A stretch of DNA of 64,000 nucleotides, taken from Podarcis raffonei (taxonomy: Eukaryota; Chordata; Lepidosauria; Squamata; Lacertidae). Below are positions 22,105 through 55,042 of the stretch, piece after piece (the stretch's first letter is position 1; the number at the start of each line of letters is the position of its first letter). The notes beneath the pieces were generated by a model. The model searched no databases. It was not told the DNA's origin and was given only the letters and a program-made list of their open reading frames with translations. Where the stretch lies: assembly GCF_027172205.1 (NCBI RefSeq), contig NC_070614.1, positions 39,562,001 to 39,626,000 on the forward strand, read 5' to 3'. The position numbers and the translations under genes were made by a program.

Positions 22105-22980
22105 CTTCAGGTGGGCTTAGAGCACCCTATCAGCACAGGCAGCTCCTTGCAGCCTTCCCATTCTTCAACGTCTGACCCCTGCCCTATTGGTCGGGTGCCC
22201 TTTTAACCCCTTGCTCTTAACCAGGTGTACCTCATTCAGTATTTGGCTCGGCCGCCGCTACACAGACCTAGCCATTCCTCTGCCGCTTCGCTTTGTTTTC
22301 TGAGGGCGGCTGGCTTCAAGCCCCATTGACTCAGTCATTTCCACTGCTACATTTCTCATTTCCTCCTCCCGCCACCCCAGAAATTAAGGTCTTAGCTCTG
22401 TTTTGCTGTAAATCTCTCCACATTCGCAGCCCACCCACAATATTTCTGGGCATCTATCTCCACCCATGTATTTACCCCCTCCTCATCCTCAACGCCCCCC
22501 TTAACGGCTCCTCCCTACTTGAGCCTATTCCCCCAATATTCTTCTCCCTCCCTCCCCGCCTTTCATCCCCTCCATCCCTCTCTCACCCCCTCCTCATCTC
22601 TACCTGACGGCTTGCAGTCCCTCCAGTCCTCTGAGATTGCTGCCTGCTCTTCCAGCTTCCCCAGTCACTTGTGGTCCCTCCTCTGCCTCAGCCCGGTTCC
22701 CTGTGCAGCCTCCTCTATTGCTGTTTTCCTAATTCCTCCCCGTGCACGTAGGCTGCCGGAGACATCCGGGAAAATATTAGGGTGCCCCCCCTTCCCTTTC
22801 CCCGCGCACCCGCCGAGCACACCCTTCCACCCGGCCCGGGATGCCTCCCTCCCTTTGACGTCTGTCTCCTTCCTCGTATCAGCACCAGGCCAGGCATCGC
22901 TGCGTAAAGAGACGCCCCCCCTCCACCCCCGGCTGATGCATCTATCTCGGCAATGGGCAACGGGGCCCTGTATAAACAGC
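22105..22980. promoter_or_regulatory. ASPHD1 upstream region and TATA motif on the plus strand
   Basis: Immediately upstream of ASPHD1 the DNA is pyrimidine-rich on the plus strand and becomes GC-rich after 22,740. A TATAAA box (22971-22976, plus strand) follows a GC-rich stretch (cgggGCCCTG). It could mark a distal SEZ6L2 start about 5.9 kb before its ATG, or an unstable divergent transcript. I see no convincing 5' exon joined to it. Confidence 0.35.
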
Positions 22981-23237
22981 CCCCCTCCCCCGCCCGCCCC
23001 ACTCCCGGGAGCGAGTGCATTACAGCACAAGGGGGAGGGAGCCAGGGTCCCTCGCTGAGTCCCACGGGGGCCACACGTGCAATGCAGAAGGCGCCCCAGC
23101 CAGGCGCAGGTTTGCAGTAAAGGGGGGGGGGCAGCGTCACTGCCCTGGGGCCGAGCTCATCAACACCTCCCCCCCCGCTGCAGCATGGGCTCGCCCACCG
23201 GGACCACCCCTACGAGAGCACCCCTGCCCCGGTGCCC

Positions 23238-23288
23238 GTAGCAACCTCCTTCCCTAGCAACGGGCCTAGCAACCCCGCGCCTAGCAAC
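23238..23288 (+). promoter_or_regulatory. Cluster of four TAGCAAC motifs (RFX half-sites), cluster 1
   Basis: TAGCAAC occurs at 23239, 23255, 23267 and 23282, with a degenerate fifth (ctagcattc) at 23298. Spacings are 16, 12 and 15 bp. (T)AGCAAC is the half-site of the RFX X-box (GTTGCYATGGCAAC). It lies 1.1 kb upstream of ASPHD1 in GC-rich DNA. Confidence 0.5.
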
Positions 23289-23476
23289 TGCTCCTCCCTA
23301 GCATTCACCTTGACCTTCCCGGCGTCTCCAATGGTTACGCCAGCATTTCCTTCCTCACCCCATCCATGAACCATGCTAAGACTCCTCTGCAGCAGAGGTG
23401 GAGGGCCTGTGGTGTGGTTGGGGGTCCCAGCACCCATCATTAGGGGTGCCAGCTTGAATAAGATATTGAATAAATA

Positions 23477-23702
23477 CAGTGGTACCTCGGGTTACATACG
23501 CTTCAGGTTACACACTCAGCTAGCCCAGAAATAGTGCTTCAGGTTAAGAACTTTGCTTCAGGATAAGAACAGAAATCGGGCTCTGGCGGCGCGGCGGCAG
23601 CAGGAGGCCCCATTAGCTAAAGTGGTGCTTCAGGTTAAGAACAGTTTCAGGTTAAGAACGGACCTCCGGAACGAATTAAGTACTTAACCCGAGGTACCAC
23701 TG
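23477..23702. mobile_element. Tigger-like palindromic MITE, copy B
   Basis: It starts CAGTGGTACCTCGGGTTACA and ends CCCGAGGTACCACTG, with TA on both sides. The two arms (cttcaggttaagaac and complements) can pair along most of the length. Same family as 6,938 and 24,921. Imperfect 20-bp direct repeats (23448-23467 and 23707-23726, 18 of 20 equal) lie outside the TA pair. Confidence 0.85.
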
Positions 23703-23979
23703 TACTGCCAACTTGAATAAGATACTGGGGGGGAGGCATTATAGATCATAAGACACAGCACGCACGCACACACACACACACAGACCAATTTAATGACAAT
23801 GCCCATCAACTTGGGGGGTGGGGGCTGACACCCTCAAATATTTTATTGAGAGGGCCGAACTTGGGACCTTGGCTCCAAGAGTTGGCTCCTACACCCATCA
23901 CCCCTGACCGCTCGCCATCCGCTGGATGGGAGTTGGGAGTCCAACCCCATCTGGAGGGTCAGAGAGTTGTTCCCTTTCC

Positions 23980-24125
23980 CTGCTCCATCAGTCCAGTGGA
24001 GCATGAGACTCTTAATCCCAGGGTCGTGGGTCATGGGTCATGGGTTCGAGCCCCACATTGGGCAAAAGATTCCTGCATTGCAGGGGGTTGGGCTAGATGA
24101 CCCCCCTCTGCGTTTCTATGCTCTC
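23980..24125 (+). repeat. tRNA-Lys-like SINE with CR1-type tail
   Basis: The head 'gagcatgagactcttaatcccagggtcgtgggt...tcgagccccacattgggca' is close to tRNA-Lys(CUU), including its anticodon loop actcttaat. It has a small internal duplication (gggtcat twice) and a poor 5' stem. It is followed by 'cctgcattgcagggggttgggctagatgac', the CR1 3' end. The disrupted cloverleaf and the tail argue against a functional tRNA. Confidence 0.7.
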
Positions 24126-24814
24126 CAGGGATAAACTGCTCCACCAGCAACTGCCATATTTAGCCCCTTGCTGGCAGCTACTTCCTTAGCCATTCCCATG
24201 GCAACCGACCCCCAAGGAAACTTCATGGACCACCCAACTCTGGAAAGCAGAGCCGGCCAAAAAAACTGCTCAAGTACTGTCTCCTCTGGTGGGCAGCAGC
24301 TCTCCAGAGCCTGAGGCAGAACTTCTTATGTCGCCTGCTACTGGAGATTTTTAGAGTGGTGGGCAATTAAGAGTTGGCGGTTCATTATGCTTCTGGGGTT
24401 GTTCAGCTCCTTGAGGTGAAACAACAAGTGGAAACACACAGAGAGACACACATGCCAGTGTGCATAACGCCCAAGGCTGACGAGGATAATTTGTAACCCA
24501 ATAAGATCCCACAAGCACCCTCTTCCTGGGAATAAAAAATGCAGTAATAATTAGCAAATAACAATTTGTGTCTTCTCAAAGCACCCAAAATCAGCTGCTT
24601 GGGGTGGAGACCTCATTCTGCCCAGTGGGAGGGCAACACAGTCCTGTGAGAAACCCCACAAATATGTTTTGCCTCTCTTGGAGTGCCCAATGGTATCTGC
24701 CAGGAAGCATCTTTTTACGGGCTACACTCAGCAACACATACCCCCCCAACACACATACAAAACTTTAATAAAAAAAGATTTAAAAAAACAACAACACCTT
24801 AACTTCTTGTTCAG

Positions 24815-25265
24815 CGTTGGGAATCCATTTTCAGCTCAAGGGCCTCACTTCCTGCTGGGCGCCACATGGCAGTGGTGGGTGGGGCCAGAGGCAAAAGTGG
24901 AAAGTGGAAAAACAAATATACAGTGGTACCTCGGGTTACATACACTTCAGGTTACATACGCTTCAGGTTACAGACGCCGCTAACTCAGAAATAGTACCTT
25001 GAGTTAAGAACTTTGCTTCAGGATGAGAACAGAAATCATGCTCCGGCGGCACAGCAGCAGCAGGAGGCCCCATTAGCTAAAGTGGTGCTTCAGGTTAAGA
25101 ACAGTTTCAGGTTAAGAACGGACCTCTGGAACAAATTAAGTACTTAATTTCACTGTATGTGAAATTCATCTCCATACAGTGGCCTAGCTTCTACACATGT
25201 CCACCCCTTTCTATCCTCAATCCAGCAAAGTAAGAGGCATTATCACAGTTCAAGGACACATTCCA
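24815..25265. repeat. hAT-like or related DNA repeat interrupted by Tigger copy C
   Basis: The outer parts (gttgggaatccattttcagctcaagggcc, before 24,920; ttatcacagttcaaggacacattcc, after 25,158) match, in order, parts of two further repeats at 49,166-49,260 and 49,672-49,885. The Tigger-like MITE therefore landed in an older element. Family naming is tentative. Confidence 0.5.
24921..25155. mobile_element. Tigger-like palindromic MITE, copy C
   Basis: It starts CAGTGGTACCTCGGGTTACA and is bounded by TA on both sides. The right terminus (acttaatttcactg) is decayed compared with copies A and B. The body matches copy B closely (ggcccattagctaaagtggtgcttcagg). Confidence 0.8.
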
Positions 25266-25509
25266 GCTCTGTGAGGGTGCAAAGCAAAGGCAGGAATGGA
25301 TGTAGCCTGCAGAGGGGGGCATGGCTGGGGAAGGTGTGTGCCCCATGGAGAATCCTGAGGGTCAAACAGAGATCCCTAGAAGGCTGTATTCAGCTCCGAG
25401 GCCTAAGGTTTCTCAGTCTTGTTCCAGTTCATAATCACCACCCCTCTAGAAATCATTTAAAATATTTATTTATTCATTTTATTATTTTATTTAAGGTAAA
25501 GGAAAAACC

Positions 25510-25882
25510 AGGACATGGGTGGTGCTGTGGTCTAAACCACTGAGCCTCTTGGGCTTACTGATCGGAAGGTTGGCAGTTCGAATCCCTGCAATGGGGTGAG
25601 CCCCTGTTGCTCTGTCCCAGCTCCTGCCCACCTAGCAGTTCGAAAGCATGCCAGTGCAAGAAGATAAATAGGTACCACTGCAGCGGGAAGGTAAATGGTT
25701 TTCCATGCGCTCTGGTTTCTGTCACGTTGTCCTGTTGCGCCAGAAGCAGTTTAGTCACATGACCAGGAAAGCCGTCTGTGGACAAACGCCGGCTCCCTTG
25801 ACCTGAAGTGAGATGAGTACCACATCCCATAGTTGCATTTGACTGGACTTAACCATCCAGGGGAAATTTACCATTTTACCTT
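25510..25882 (+). repeat. Squamate tRNA-derived SINE
   Basis: The head 'gggtggtgctgtggtctaaaccactgagcc' and B box 'ggcagttcgaatccc' are followed by the shared body and 'taccattttacctttta'. It is more diverged than the copy at 14,992. Confidence 0.75.
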
Positions 25883-26589
25883 TTATTTTATTTATACCCC
25901 ATCTTTCCTCCTAAGGGGTCTCAGGGTAGCAATATATTCAGTAGGAGGTGATGAGGAGGCCCTCTGCAAGAGACTCTGGAAAACTGTTGCCAGTTGGAGT
26001 AAGCAGTATTGCACTAGATGGGCAAATTGTTTTGATATAAAGCATTTTTCTATGCTCAACATTTGTTTGCAAAAGAACTCTTGTAGATTGCAAAGGATTG
26101 GGGTGAGTGTGTGGGGGTATGTGTTTAGGATGCACACTCACTTCTTGGTCCTCAGAATTGCCCCACATGATGAATAGAGAACCTGCCCTATAATATTAAT
26201 ATTTATGCTCTATTAGCACTATAAATATGCATGGCACTCTTACAAACTACATGAATGCTGGTCCCTGCCCTGCAAAGTTTACGGTCTAAAATTTGACAAC
26301 CAGGGCAGGGGCAAGACAAGAAAGATGGCGATAAAGACAAAGAATATGTGTTCAGTTTGGTTACGCATGTTTGGGTTCGTTTCAAAAGCCTAGGACTCAC
26401 TCATCACTCCCTTTGGGTTGCATTGGGCAGGTGCAAGGGTGGTTGTGACGGACAACATGTTTTTCAAATAAGCTTGTGTGTCATGGCTGATTTTCTCATT
26501 GAGAAATCCAAGGGTGATCCAGAACACAGCTTGAAAACTAGCAGAATAAGACCCTTGGCTTATTTCCTGCTGTCCAGCCCCCTCTCATA

Positions 26590-26741
26590 TTGCAACCAAG
26601 CCCTGAAACTGCACATCCGTCATCCTTGGTATTGCCCTTAGCAACTTCCCTACCAGTCTCTGGTACCTATCTTAGCAACTGCCTGGCAACCACAGTGCCT
26701 CCCTTAGCAACCGCTCTCCCACTGCAACTCCCATAGCAACC
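26590..26741 (+). promoter_or_regulatory. Cluster of TAGCAAC-type motifs (RFX half-sites), cluster 2
   Basis: TTAGCAAC occurs at 26638, 26672 and 26704, ATAGCAAC at 26733, CTGGCAAC at 26683, and weaker TTGCAAC/CTGCAAC at 26590 and 26722. All are on one strand within 150 bp, inside AT-richer DNA 2.1 kb upstream of the SEZ6L2 start. The motif and orientation are the same as cluster 1. Confidence 0.5.
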
Positions 26742-27761
26742 ATTGTGAGGGAAGATTAAGTTGAAGCAGCCAAGGAAGGGAGATTCCCCTCCTTTCTGCT
26801 GTTCCCCCCAACAGCCACCCCACCCTATTCGAATGTCTCTCCATCCCACATAACTCCTCTTGGCCCCCACATTCATTCATTTCAGGAACTTCCACACACC
26901 CACCTTGATTCTCTCTCTCTCCCCCACAGTCTGTGATGAAAGGGGGCAGGGTTGTTGTTGTTGCTTCTGCTGCTTTTGCCTTGCTGAAGAGGTTTATGGG
27001 AGTGATATATTTGATGGCAGAGGTTGTTGGGAGGGGTACCCAGATATGGGTACAGGAGCTTGCAAATTAAGCAACATCTAATTTTGGGAGAAAGGGAGGT
27101 AAAATGGTCAACTTACTAAAGGACAGGGATTAACTGTAACCCCCTGCCCCCAATAATTATGGAACATTGCAAAAAAAAGGAAAGGAAATAAAGGCAACAT
27201 TGTTGAATACAGAATGATGAGGTATATAAGAATTTGAGGACAATTAACTACATTTGTGAGAAAACTGAGGCCTGTAGTTTGCAAAAACCCATAGAGAGCT
27301 AAGATGCTGAAGGTGGCATAAAATACAGAGAAACTGATGTATTGAATACTGTAGATGGAAATCCAATGTCTCTGCCTGGATACCTGAGTTGAATTTGCAA
27401 GAATTGCATAAAAGCTGCTCTTCTTTTGCAAAATGGACTCAGCTACTTAGGCACCTTGTTGTGGTACGTTTTAAAGTGCTACCACCTGCATCTCTCAAAA
27501 GGAAGTACGGTATCTAAATGTGACCCATGTTTAGTGGACAGTCATATAATAGTCAACATGGGTTGTTGTTGTTTTTCTTCTTCTAAAATTCCAGCCCACT
27601 GCCTATTAAAGAAGCATAGTTTTGTCTTTGCATTTCCCCCCTCCCATGTATTTATTTTCAGACTCAAAGAAAAAGAGATCTGCTTATCTGTAGGTATTAT
27701 TCTGCAGATCTAAAGGCTGCATTTTAGTTAAGGCCTCAGTGCTGTTTGCGAACAAGCATTG

Positions 27762-27795
<34 letters not shown>

Positions 27796-28860
27796 TAAAA
27801 GGTCAGGTAGTTATTTTTCCTTTATTGCATTTGTAAGTCATTTACCTATACTATAGGCACCCTCTGGGGTGGGAGTGGAGGATCTAGATTCCACATTCTG
27901 CAAAAGGCTACCCTAGGACCCAGAATAATCTGTAGCTACCGGCTGCATTTCTGTTGCAAATGCACAGGCTGCCATCCATTGCGTTTCATTGTCAAGGACA
28001 GAGAGAGCTAGAGAGAGAGAGAGAGCGCTACTTGATTTGCCAAACGAATTGATAGGCACCCAAGGTTTTACTAATTTTTTTTAAAGGGCAGATTACCGCA
28101 TCCATCTGATCTCTCTTTTTTGGCAACTGAATCTGAATTGCTTTGGCAAGATTGGGAGGGGAGGGGGGAACAATGTGCCATGGGTAATAAATGTAAAGTC
28201 TCTGAAATGACAGGAATCTATATGTGACTTTTCAGATAGGTGTGTAGGTGGGCTTGTTCACAGGTTTTGCTGAAGGGTTTATAAGGTGTCATATGGGCTT
28301 GTGGAAAGACAGGACCATCCACTTCATTCATCCTGCTGAGAAACCAGGGAGCCAGTGCCTTTTCATATGCAAAGAAATGCATCTCTGCATCCTGCATTTT
28401 CTCTGTTAAAAGTGGGCTTAGGTAACTGCTATATTCTGTGGGCAAAAACCACAAGAGAGACAGAGGGAGGCATTATTTGTCAAAGAGGCCTGGAACTGAA
28501 AATGAAAAGGTGTTACACTGCTTCACCTTTAAAGTATGTATGTATATTTATCTAAAGGAAGGTATCTATATGATTTATCTGGTGTTTTTTTTAAATAAGT
28601 GTTGTACGTTTTCAAAAGAACAACTAGTGAGCAGCAAAAATATTTCAGAAATAGCCAACTATTTCTGAAACACAAATCCTAGATTGCTTTTGAAAGGGAG
28701 AGAAAAAAGAGGAAGGAAGAAAATAACACAGGAATAGCCATTGCAAGGGAATCTTCTGCATTTTCATTTGCTAAGCAGGCTCCTGGCTCCACGGCTCCCT
28801 TGCCTGGTAGGAGAAGGAAATAGCTAGACTAGGTATTCTGCAGGTCTGAAGAAATCCAAA
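26742..28860. other. SEZ6L2 proximal upstream region
   Basis: No gene was seen. It holds a (TTA)n run at 27,762-27,795 and a (GA)n tract at 28,004-28,026. The presumed SEZ6L2 5' UTR lies directly before 28,861 (ctgcaggtctgaagaaatccaaaATG); no TATA box is evident close to it. Confidence 0.5.
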
Positions 28861-50515
<21,655 letters not shown>

Positions 50516-53500
50516 AAGATGTCAGAGGATTCGCGTTCTTCCCCCCCAACCTGAGCGGGTTTGAGGAGCAGCGACTGAGAACGATTCCTATTTAAGGAGG
50601 GAATAGTGGAAGGTGGTTTCGGGGGAGTTTAGGGGAAACGGCCGGGAAGAGGGGGAGCTTCTCCTCTCTGCCCCACAGATTCACCTTCCTCCCTTCCTTC
50701 CCATGTTGCTGCCTCACTGTCCACTCTCCCAGCTTTGGACGCCGTCCACTCCCCCCCCCCTTGTAAATACCCTCTTCAATGTGCCAAACGCGTTTCACAC
50801 ACAGACAACACACACACGCACACAGGTTTTTTCCCCTGCTTTACCTGTTTCTTTACTTATCTGTTTATTTGTTTGTTTGTTTACTAACTCACTTCCCTCC
50901 CCTCCCCGCCTGTTGTTTATTATTTCCTTAGTGGTTGAGAAAGGAGGGGTTGCGCCTCATCCCTTTCTTCCCTTGTCTTGTCCCCCACGTCTTTTCTAAG
51001 GAGGTGGATATCAGTTTTAGGTGCTGCCATTAAAACAACAACACACACTTTGGAAAGTAGATTGTACAGTAACATCACTTGAAACCAGCATTTTGTGGCG
51101 CTTGTAGGAGACCTTGCCGTAAGCAAGCTGTACTTGGTGCCAAAGGGAATGGCATAAAACAGTAGACTAACACAATGGAAAACTGATAGATGCTGTAAAT
51201 CTGAGGTGGTGGCTAACCTTTTCTTTTTTTGGCTGCTCCTCCGCTGATCCATGCAGATTATCTGAGGACGGAGGGATGGGGGAGGCTATTGCTCCCTCCT
51301 TACTCATCAAATTATCAATCTGGTGACCTGGGAGGGGGGCAATTGGCATACCCATTGGGGGCTGGGCTGGGCAGAGAGATGGAAAGCTCTCTGCCCAGCC
51401 CAGCACCATATCTACTTATTCCCACAGCTGCCAAAAATCAGTGGGGTCTTGGAGGGCAAGAAAAAAATGGAGGAGCCACATCAGGCTCCTGGGCCCTGGG
51501 GTTAGCCACCCCTGCTAAATGAAGAAACCCTAATTCTAAACGCTTTACATGGGAGTGAGTCCTGTTGAGTTCAGCAGAACGTACTTCTGCTATGTTCTTG
51601 TGCAACTGAGAAAAACCATTTACATTCCCTGAAATAAAACCAACACCTCCTGTCATTTAAGAGGGGGAAGAGCAGGGTCACAGAACATTGTGCTTCTACC
51701 TGACCATACCATAGCATAGATGGGTTTTGCAAAGGCCCCACATGGTGAACTGAGGCGGCCCTACGAGAGAAACCAGCAACGGGTTCGTAGAGATATTAAG
51801 GTGACACACTCTGCTTAGATGGCACCTTTGTAATTAAGCGGTATATTGAGGGGGCTCTTGGTAGATCCTGCAAAAAGAAGGCACTGTTAATAGCAGCTTC
51901 ATAGTGCAACTCTTGCGTATGTTTACTTGGCATGAAATCCTGCTGCGTTCAGTGGGGCTTCCTACTAAGGGCTTTCTGATTACATCTTGCCATTCTTCCT
52001 CTAATCCTCCTACCAACCCCCCTAAAAGCAAGAAAAACCACCCCCTGCCCCCTGTCGAAAAGGTCCTGCAAAATACAGATCCCACTATAAGATGCTTGCT
52101 TAAGAATTTTTGGCATGGTGAGGTGGCTCGGCCTCAGGCAGCAACTTCTCAATCATTTTGTTTGTTATCACATTGGAGAGGGAATCGTTTTTTGATTTTC
52201 TGTCTGAGGCAAGAAAACGTTTTGGGATGTCTGCCCCCCAAATAAAAATAAGACTTATATGCTCTCATCTTTGAATAAATATTCCACTGGGGAAAACAAT
52301 CCCTGAGTCTTCATTCGTTGCGGAGACTCTTAAAACTTGAAATCTGGTGGTCCATAGACTTTTAGGGAATGAGCCTCTGGGAAGTTCTCATGAACAAGCC
52401 CCATTGATTGACTTACATGCTTACGTTCTTTGTTTTAATGGGGCGACCACAGAAGAACTTCCCACTGCGTTGTAACCTCATATAAGTTTCCCATAATTTC
52501 CCTCAATTTCTGCCTTTTCAGATTAACACGCAGGCGGAAAATGAATCTCAGATTTGTCTTTTAAGGAAGGAAGCAGAGTGGTTATTTCCCTAGTGAGCAA
52601 GTTCCCTTAAAAACAAAACGTTGGGCTATAGTGATTTGGGGGCAAAGGAATTTCTAAGGCTATAGCATAGGCAAGTATTTTTTATGACTCAATTAAAAAA
52701 AAACCACCCTTGAAAGCCTGCTTTAATCTTACACCTGCTTTTAAGAACAATTGTGCCAATATTTATTTTTTATTTTAGTTTGCTGCCTTTTAAAATGACG
52801 AAACAAACCCACTGTATATTTCTCTAGCTTGCTTATAAAAAGAATAAAAATAATGAGGCTTTCTAGCCTCTAGTTCTCCATAGTATCCCTTGAATGATAG
52901 AACACAGATGGATATTTACATTTGAAAAATCGTTTTAATCCTTTTAAAGGCTGGTTTTCTTATTAAATGGTGCCATACCCATTTGCCAGGAAAATTACAT
53001 GTGCACTAGGTGTTAGTGTCTGCTTTCTGGGCAGAAGGGCATTTACTCTTTCAGAATACATACAGCAAGCAAGGGAGAGGTTTTCCCCTTTAATCATCAG
53101 AATAGAAAGTCATTAACTGTCACTTGACACCCACTTTAAGGATGCTGAGAAAGCATTTTGTGTGGCTCTCCCCGCTTAGGTGTTTGTAAAAAAAAGAAAA
53201 GAAGGCAAGATCCACAGTGCCAAAATGTATGAAAATAATGTTTTAAGAAATCAAGTGCTAGGAAGAGACGTCATCCCCTTAGGACATTCACAGCAAGCTT
53301 ATGGGAGAATCCCGATGGGGAGTGCCAAATCACACACCCTAGAGGGAACGAAATCTCAAGTCCCCCAAGGGTGTATATGGGGCAGGGGAGGCGTTTGCCC
53401 CCTTTAAGAACTACATCCGTCCACCTACCTCCAATATGGGGCTGGATATAGGTATATCACTTCCCCATCTGTCCATTTCTCATCTCCCGTATTATCAAAC

Positions 53501-53830
53501 TTGTTGGATTGACTCTTCTCCCCCGGCCCCCGTGACCGTTCTCTTCCATTTTGAAAAAGGGCGAAAGGTATCACGTTTTTCCAGGTTCTCCCTACCCTCT
53601 GTGGGCAACATGGTTCCCCTCATAGTTCCATTCATGTTGGGGAAAGGGACAGTGGGATGTAACCCACCCACCGCCGTCCGCAAGGGAGATGGGATTTCTG
53701 GGGAATGCTTCCTTTTGCATCCATAACCCCTTCCACCCCTATTTTTCAGCCCTTAGGTATTCCCCTTCCCACCCTCATTTGCTTTTATTTTGGAGCAATA
53801 AATAAAACGCACCATTTGTAAAAGCCGCGG
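50516..53830 (+). other. SEZ6L2 3' UTR and downstream DNA
   Basis: After the stop codon no further gene is seen. Overlapping AATAAA signals at 53797-53806, followed by GT-rich sequence (ggtgtctgtacc), are the best-formed end. Earlier weaker candidates are ATTAAA near 51,028 and AATAAA at 51,633 and 52,244. The 3' UTR length is therefore somewhere between 0.5 and 3.3 kb. Confidence 0.45.
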
Positions 53831-55042
53831 TGTCTGTACCTCTATGCTGCAAAAAGGTGGAGACGAGTGTTTGTGTGCAAGAGGGGGAATAATTGGGAAT
53901 AAGATAAAAGCTTTGCCATCCAACCCAACAACAAGTGCACAGAGGTACACTGTGCAGTGCAGGTGGGTTTTAAAGCAGATTTTCCAGCTCCACACGTTTC
54001 CTGTCGGGCACCCCACACTAAAGAAAAGCAAAAAAACATGTTTTGCTCTTTGCTTAAACCCAGTATCGGTGGTCATTTCTCCATAGGACTCAGTAGCTTT
54101 TATACAGTAAGAGGACAATTGAAGTTAATGAACCGAAGTTGCTTGTGTCCATTAACCTCAGCAGGCCTACTCTGAGTAAGACTAGCATGGACTTAGTTTT
54201 CACCAAGATTTCCTGATAAGCACAAGTCAGCGGGTGGCTTAAAGTGATCCATTTTGAATGAACAGTCCACAGGCCCTGCCTTGCAGATATCCAGTACTGA
54301 CCCCATATGGCGTTATTGTTGTCTCACAGGAGAGGGGCATACATTTGGGTAAAACAAAGCGGGATAACGGCTCCCCTCCCATTCCCAACCAAAAGTCCTT
54401 GTGGCAGTCTGGCTTGTGCTTGTCCTTGGCAACAAGGAACTCCACCAACTATCCAGATGCTGCACTTGACCTCTGCCTTTGAGTGTCTTCTTGCTCATCT
54501 CTTCAGCGAAAGCTAGCCCTGGCTCTGCTAAGTTCTTGCAGCGGTGATTCACTGTACATTCTCTCTCAGTTTAGAAAGACACAATAGGGCAGGCCCCAGC
54601 TCCTCTTCTTTTGCCAAGCCTTCTCTCAATTTATAGCAGCTGGAGCATAAGCTCAGAGAGACTCCCAGACAAACGGCTACGAGGCTCACGGGGTAAGCTC
54701 CTCAAAACAAAATGAAGGGCAGCAAGCATGGACATAGCCAGGCTTTTTGTTGGGGGCCCCAGGTTTTTGTTAGGGGGGCATAACCTAAGATTTGTATGGA
54801 TTTGGGGGGCAGCTGTCCCCACTGGCTATGCCCATGACAGCAAGATGTGAGTCTGCCTACGGTTCCCATATTTCCAAGTAAAAACCAGGACACCCCGAAA
54901 GCTGTCGAGCTGTTTTTTAAGGAAACCCCCAAGAGGTGCCAAGAGACCGTGACACGTTTCTGAAATCCCCCCTCCCCAATGTCAATTCTGCCTTTGAAAT
55001 CTGGACATATGGCAGCCCTGTCTGTGCCCTGAACCTATTTCA
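53831..55042. other. Intergenic, no gene seen
   Basis: Short open frames only, none recognised. It includes a degraded interspersed piece (54,104-54,200: gtccattaacctcagcaggcctactctgag). The right end (55026-55042) is the target site of the L1 that follows. Confidence 0.6.

Noticed and set aside
21352-22206. Long open frame on the plus strand (about 284 codons)
   Set aside because: It is the antisense of ASPHD1 exon 1, whose high GC content removes stops. It has no domain pattern.
22519-23257. Several open frames in the GC-rich ASPHD1/SEZ6L2 intergenic region
   Set aside because: Pro/Ser-rich or Gly-rich products from a biased base composition, with no family motif or splice continuity.
23980-24065. 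Possible tRNA-Lys gene
   Set aside because: The internal duplication disrupts the cloverleaf and a CR1-type tail follows; better explained as a SINE.
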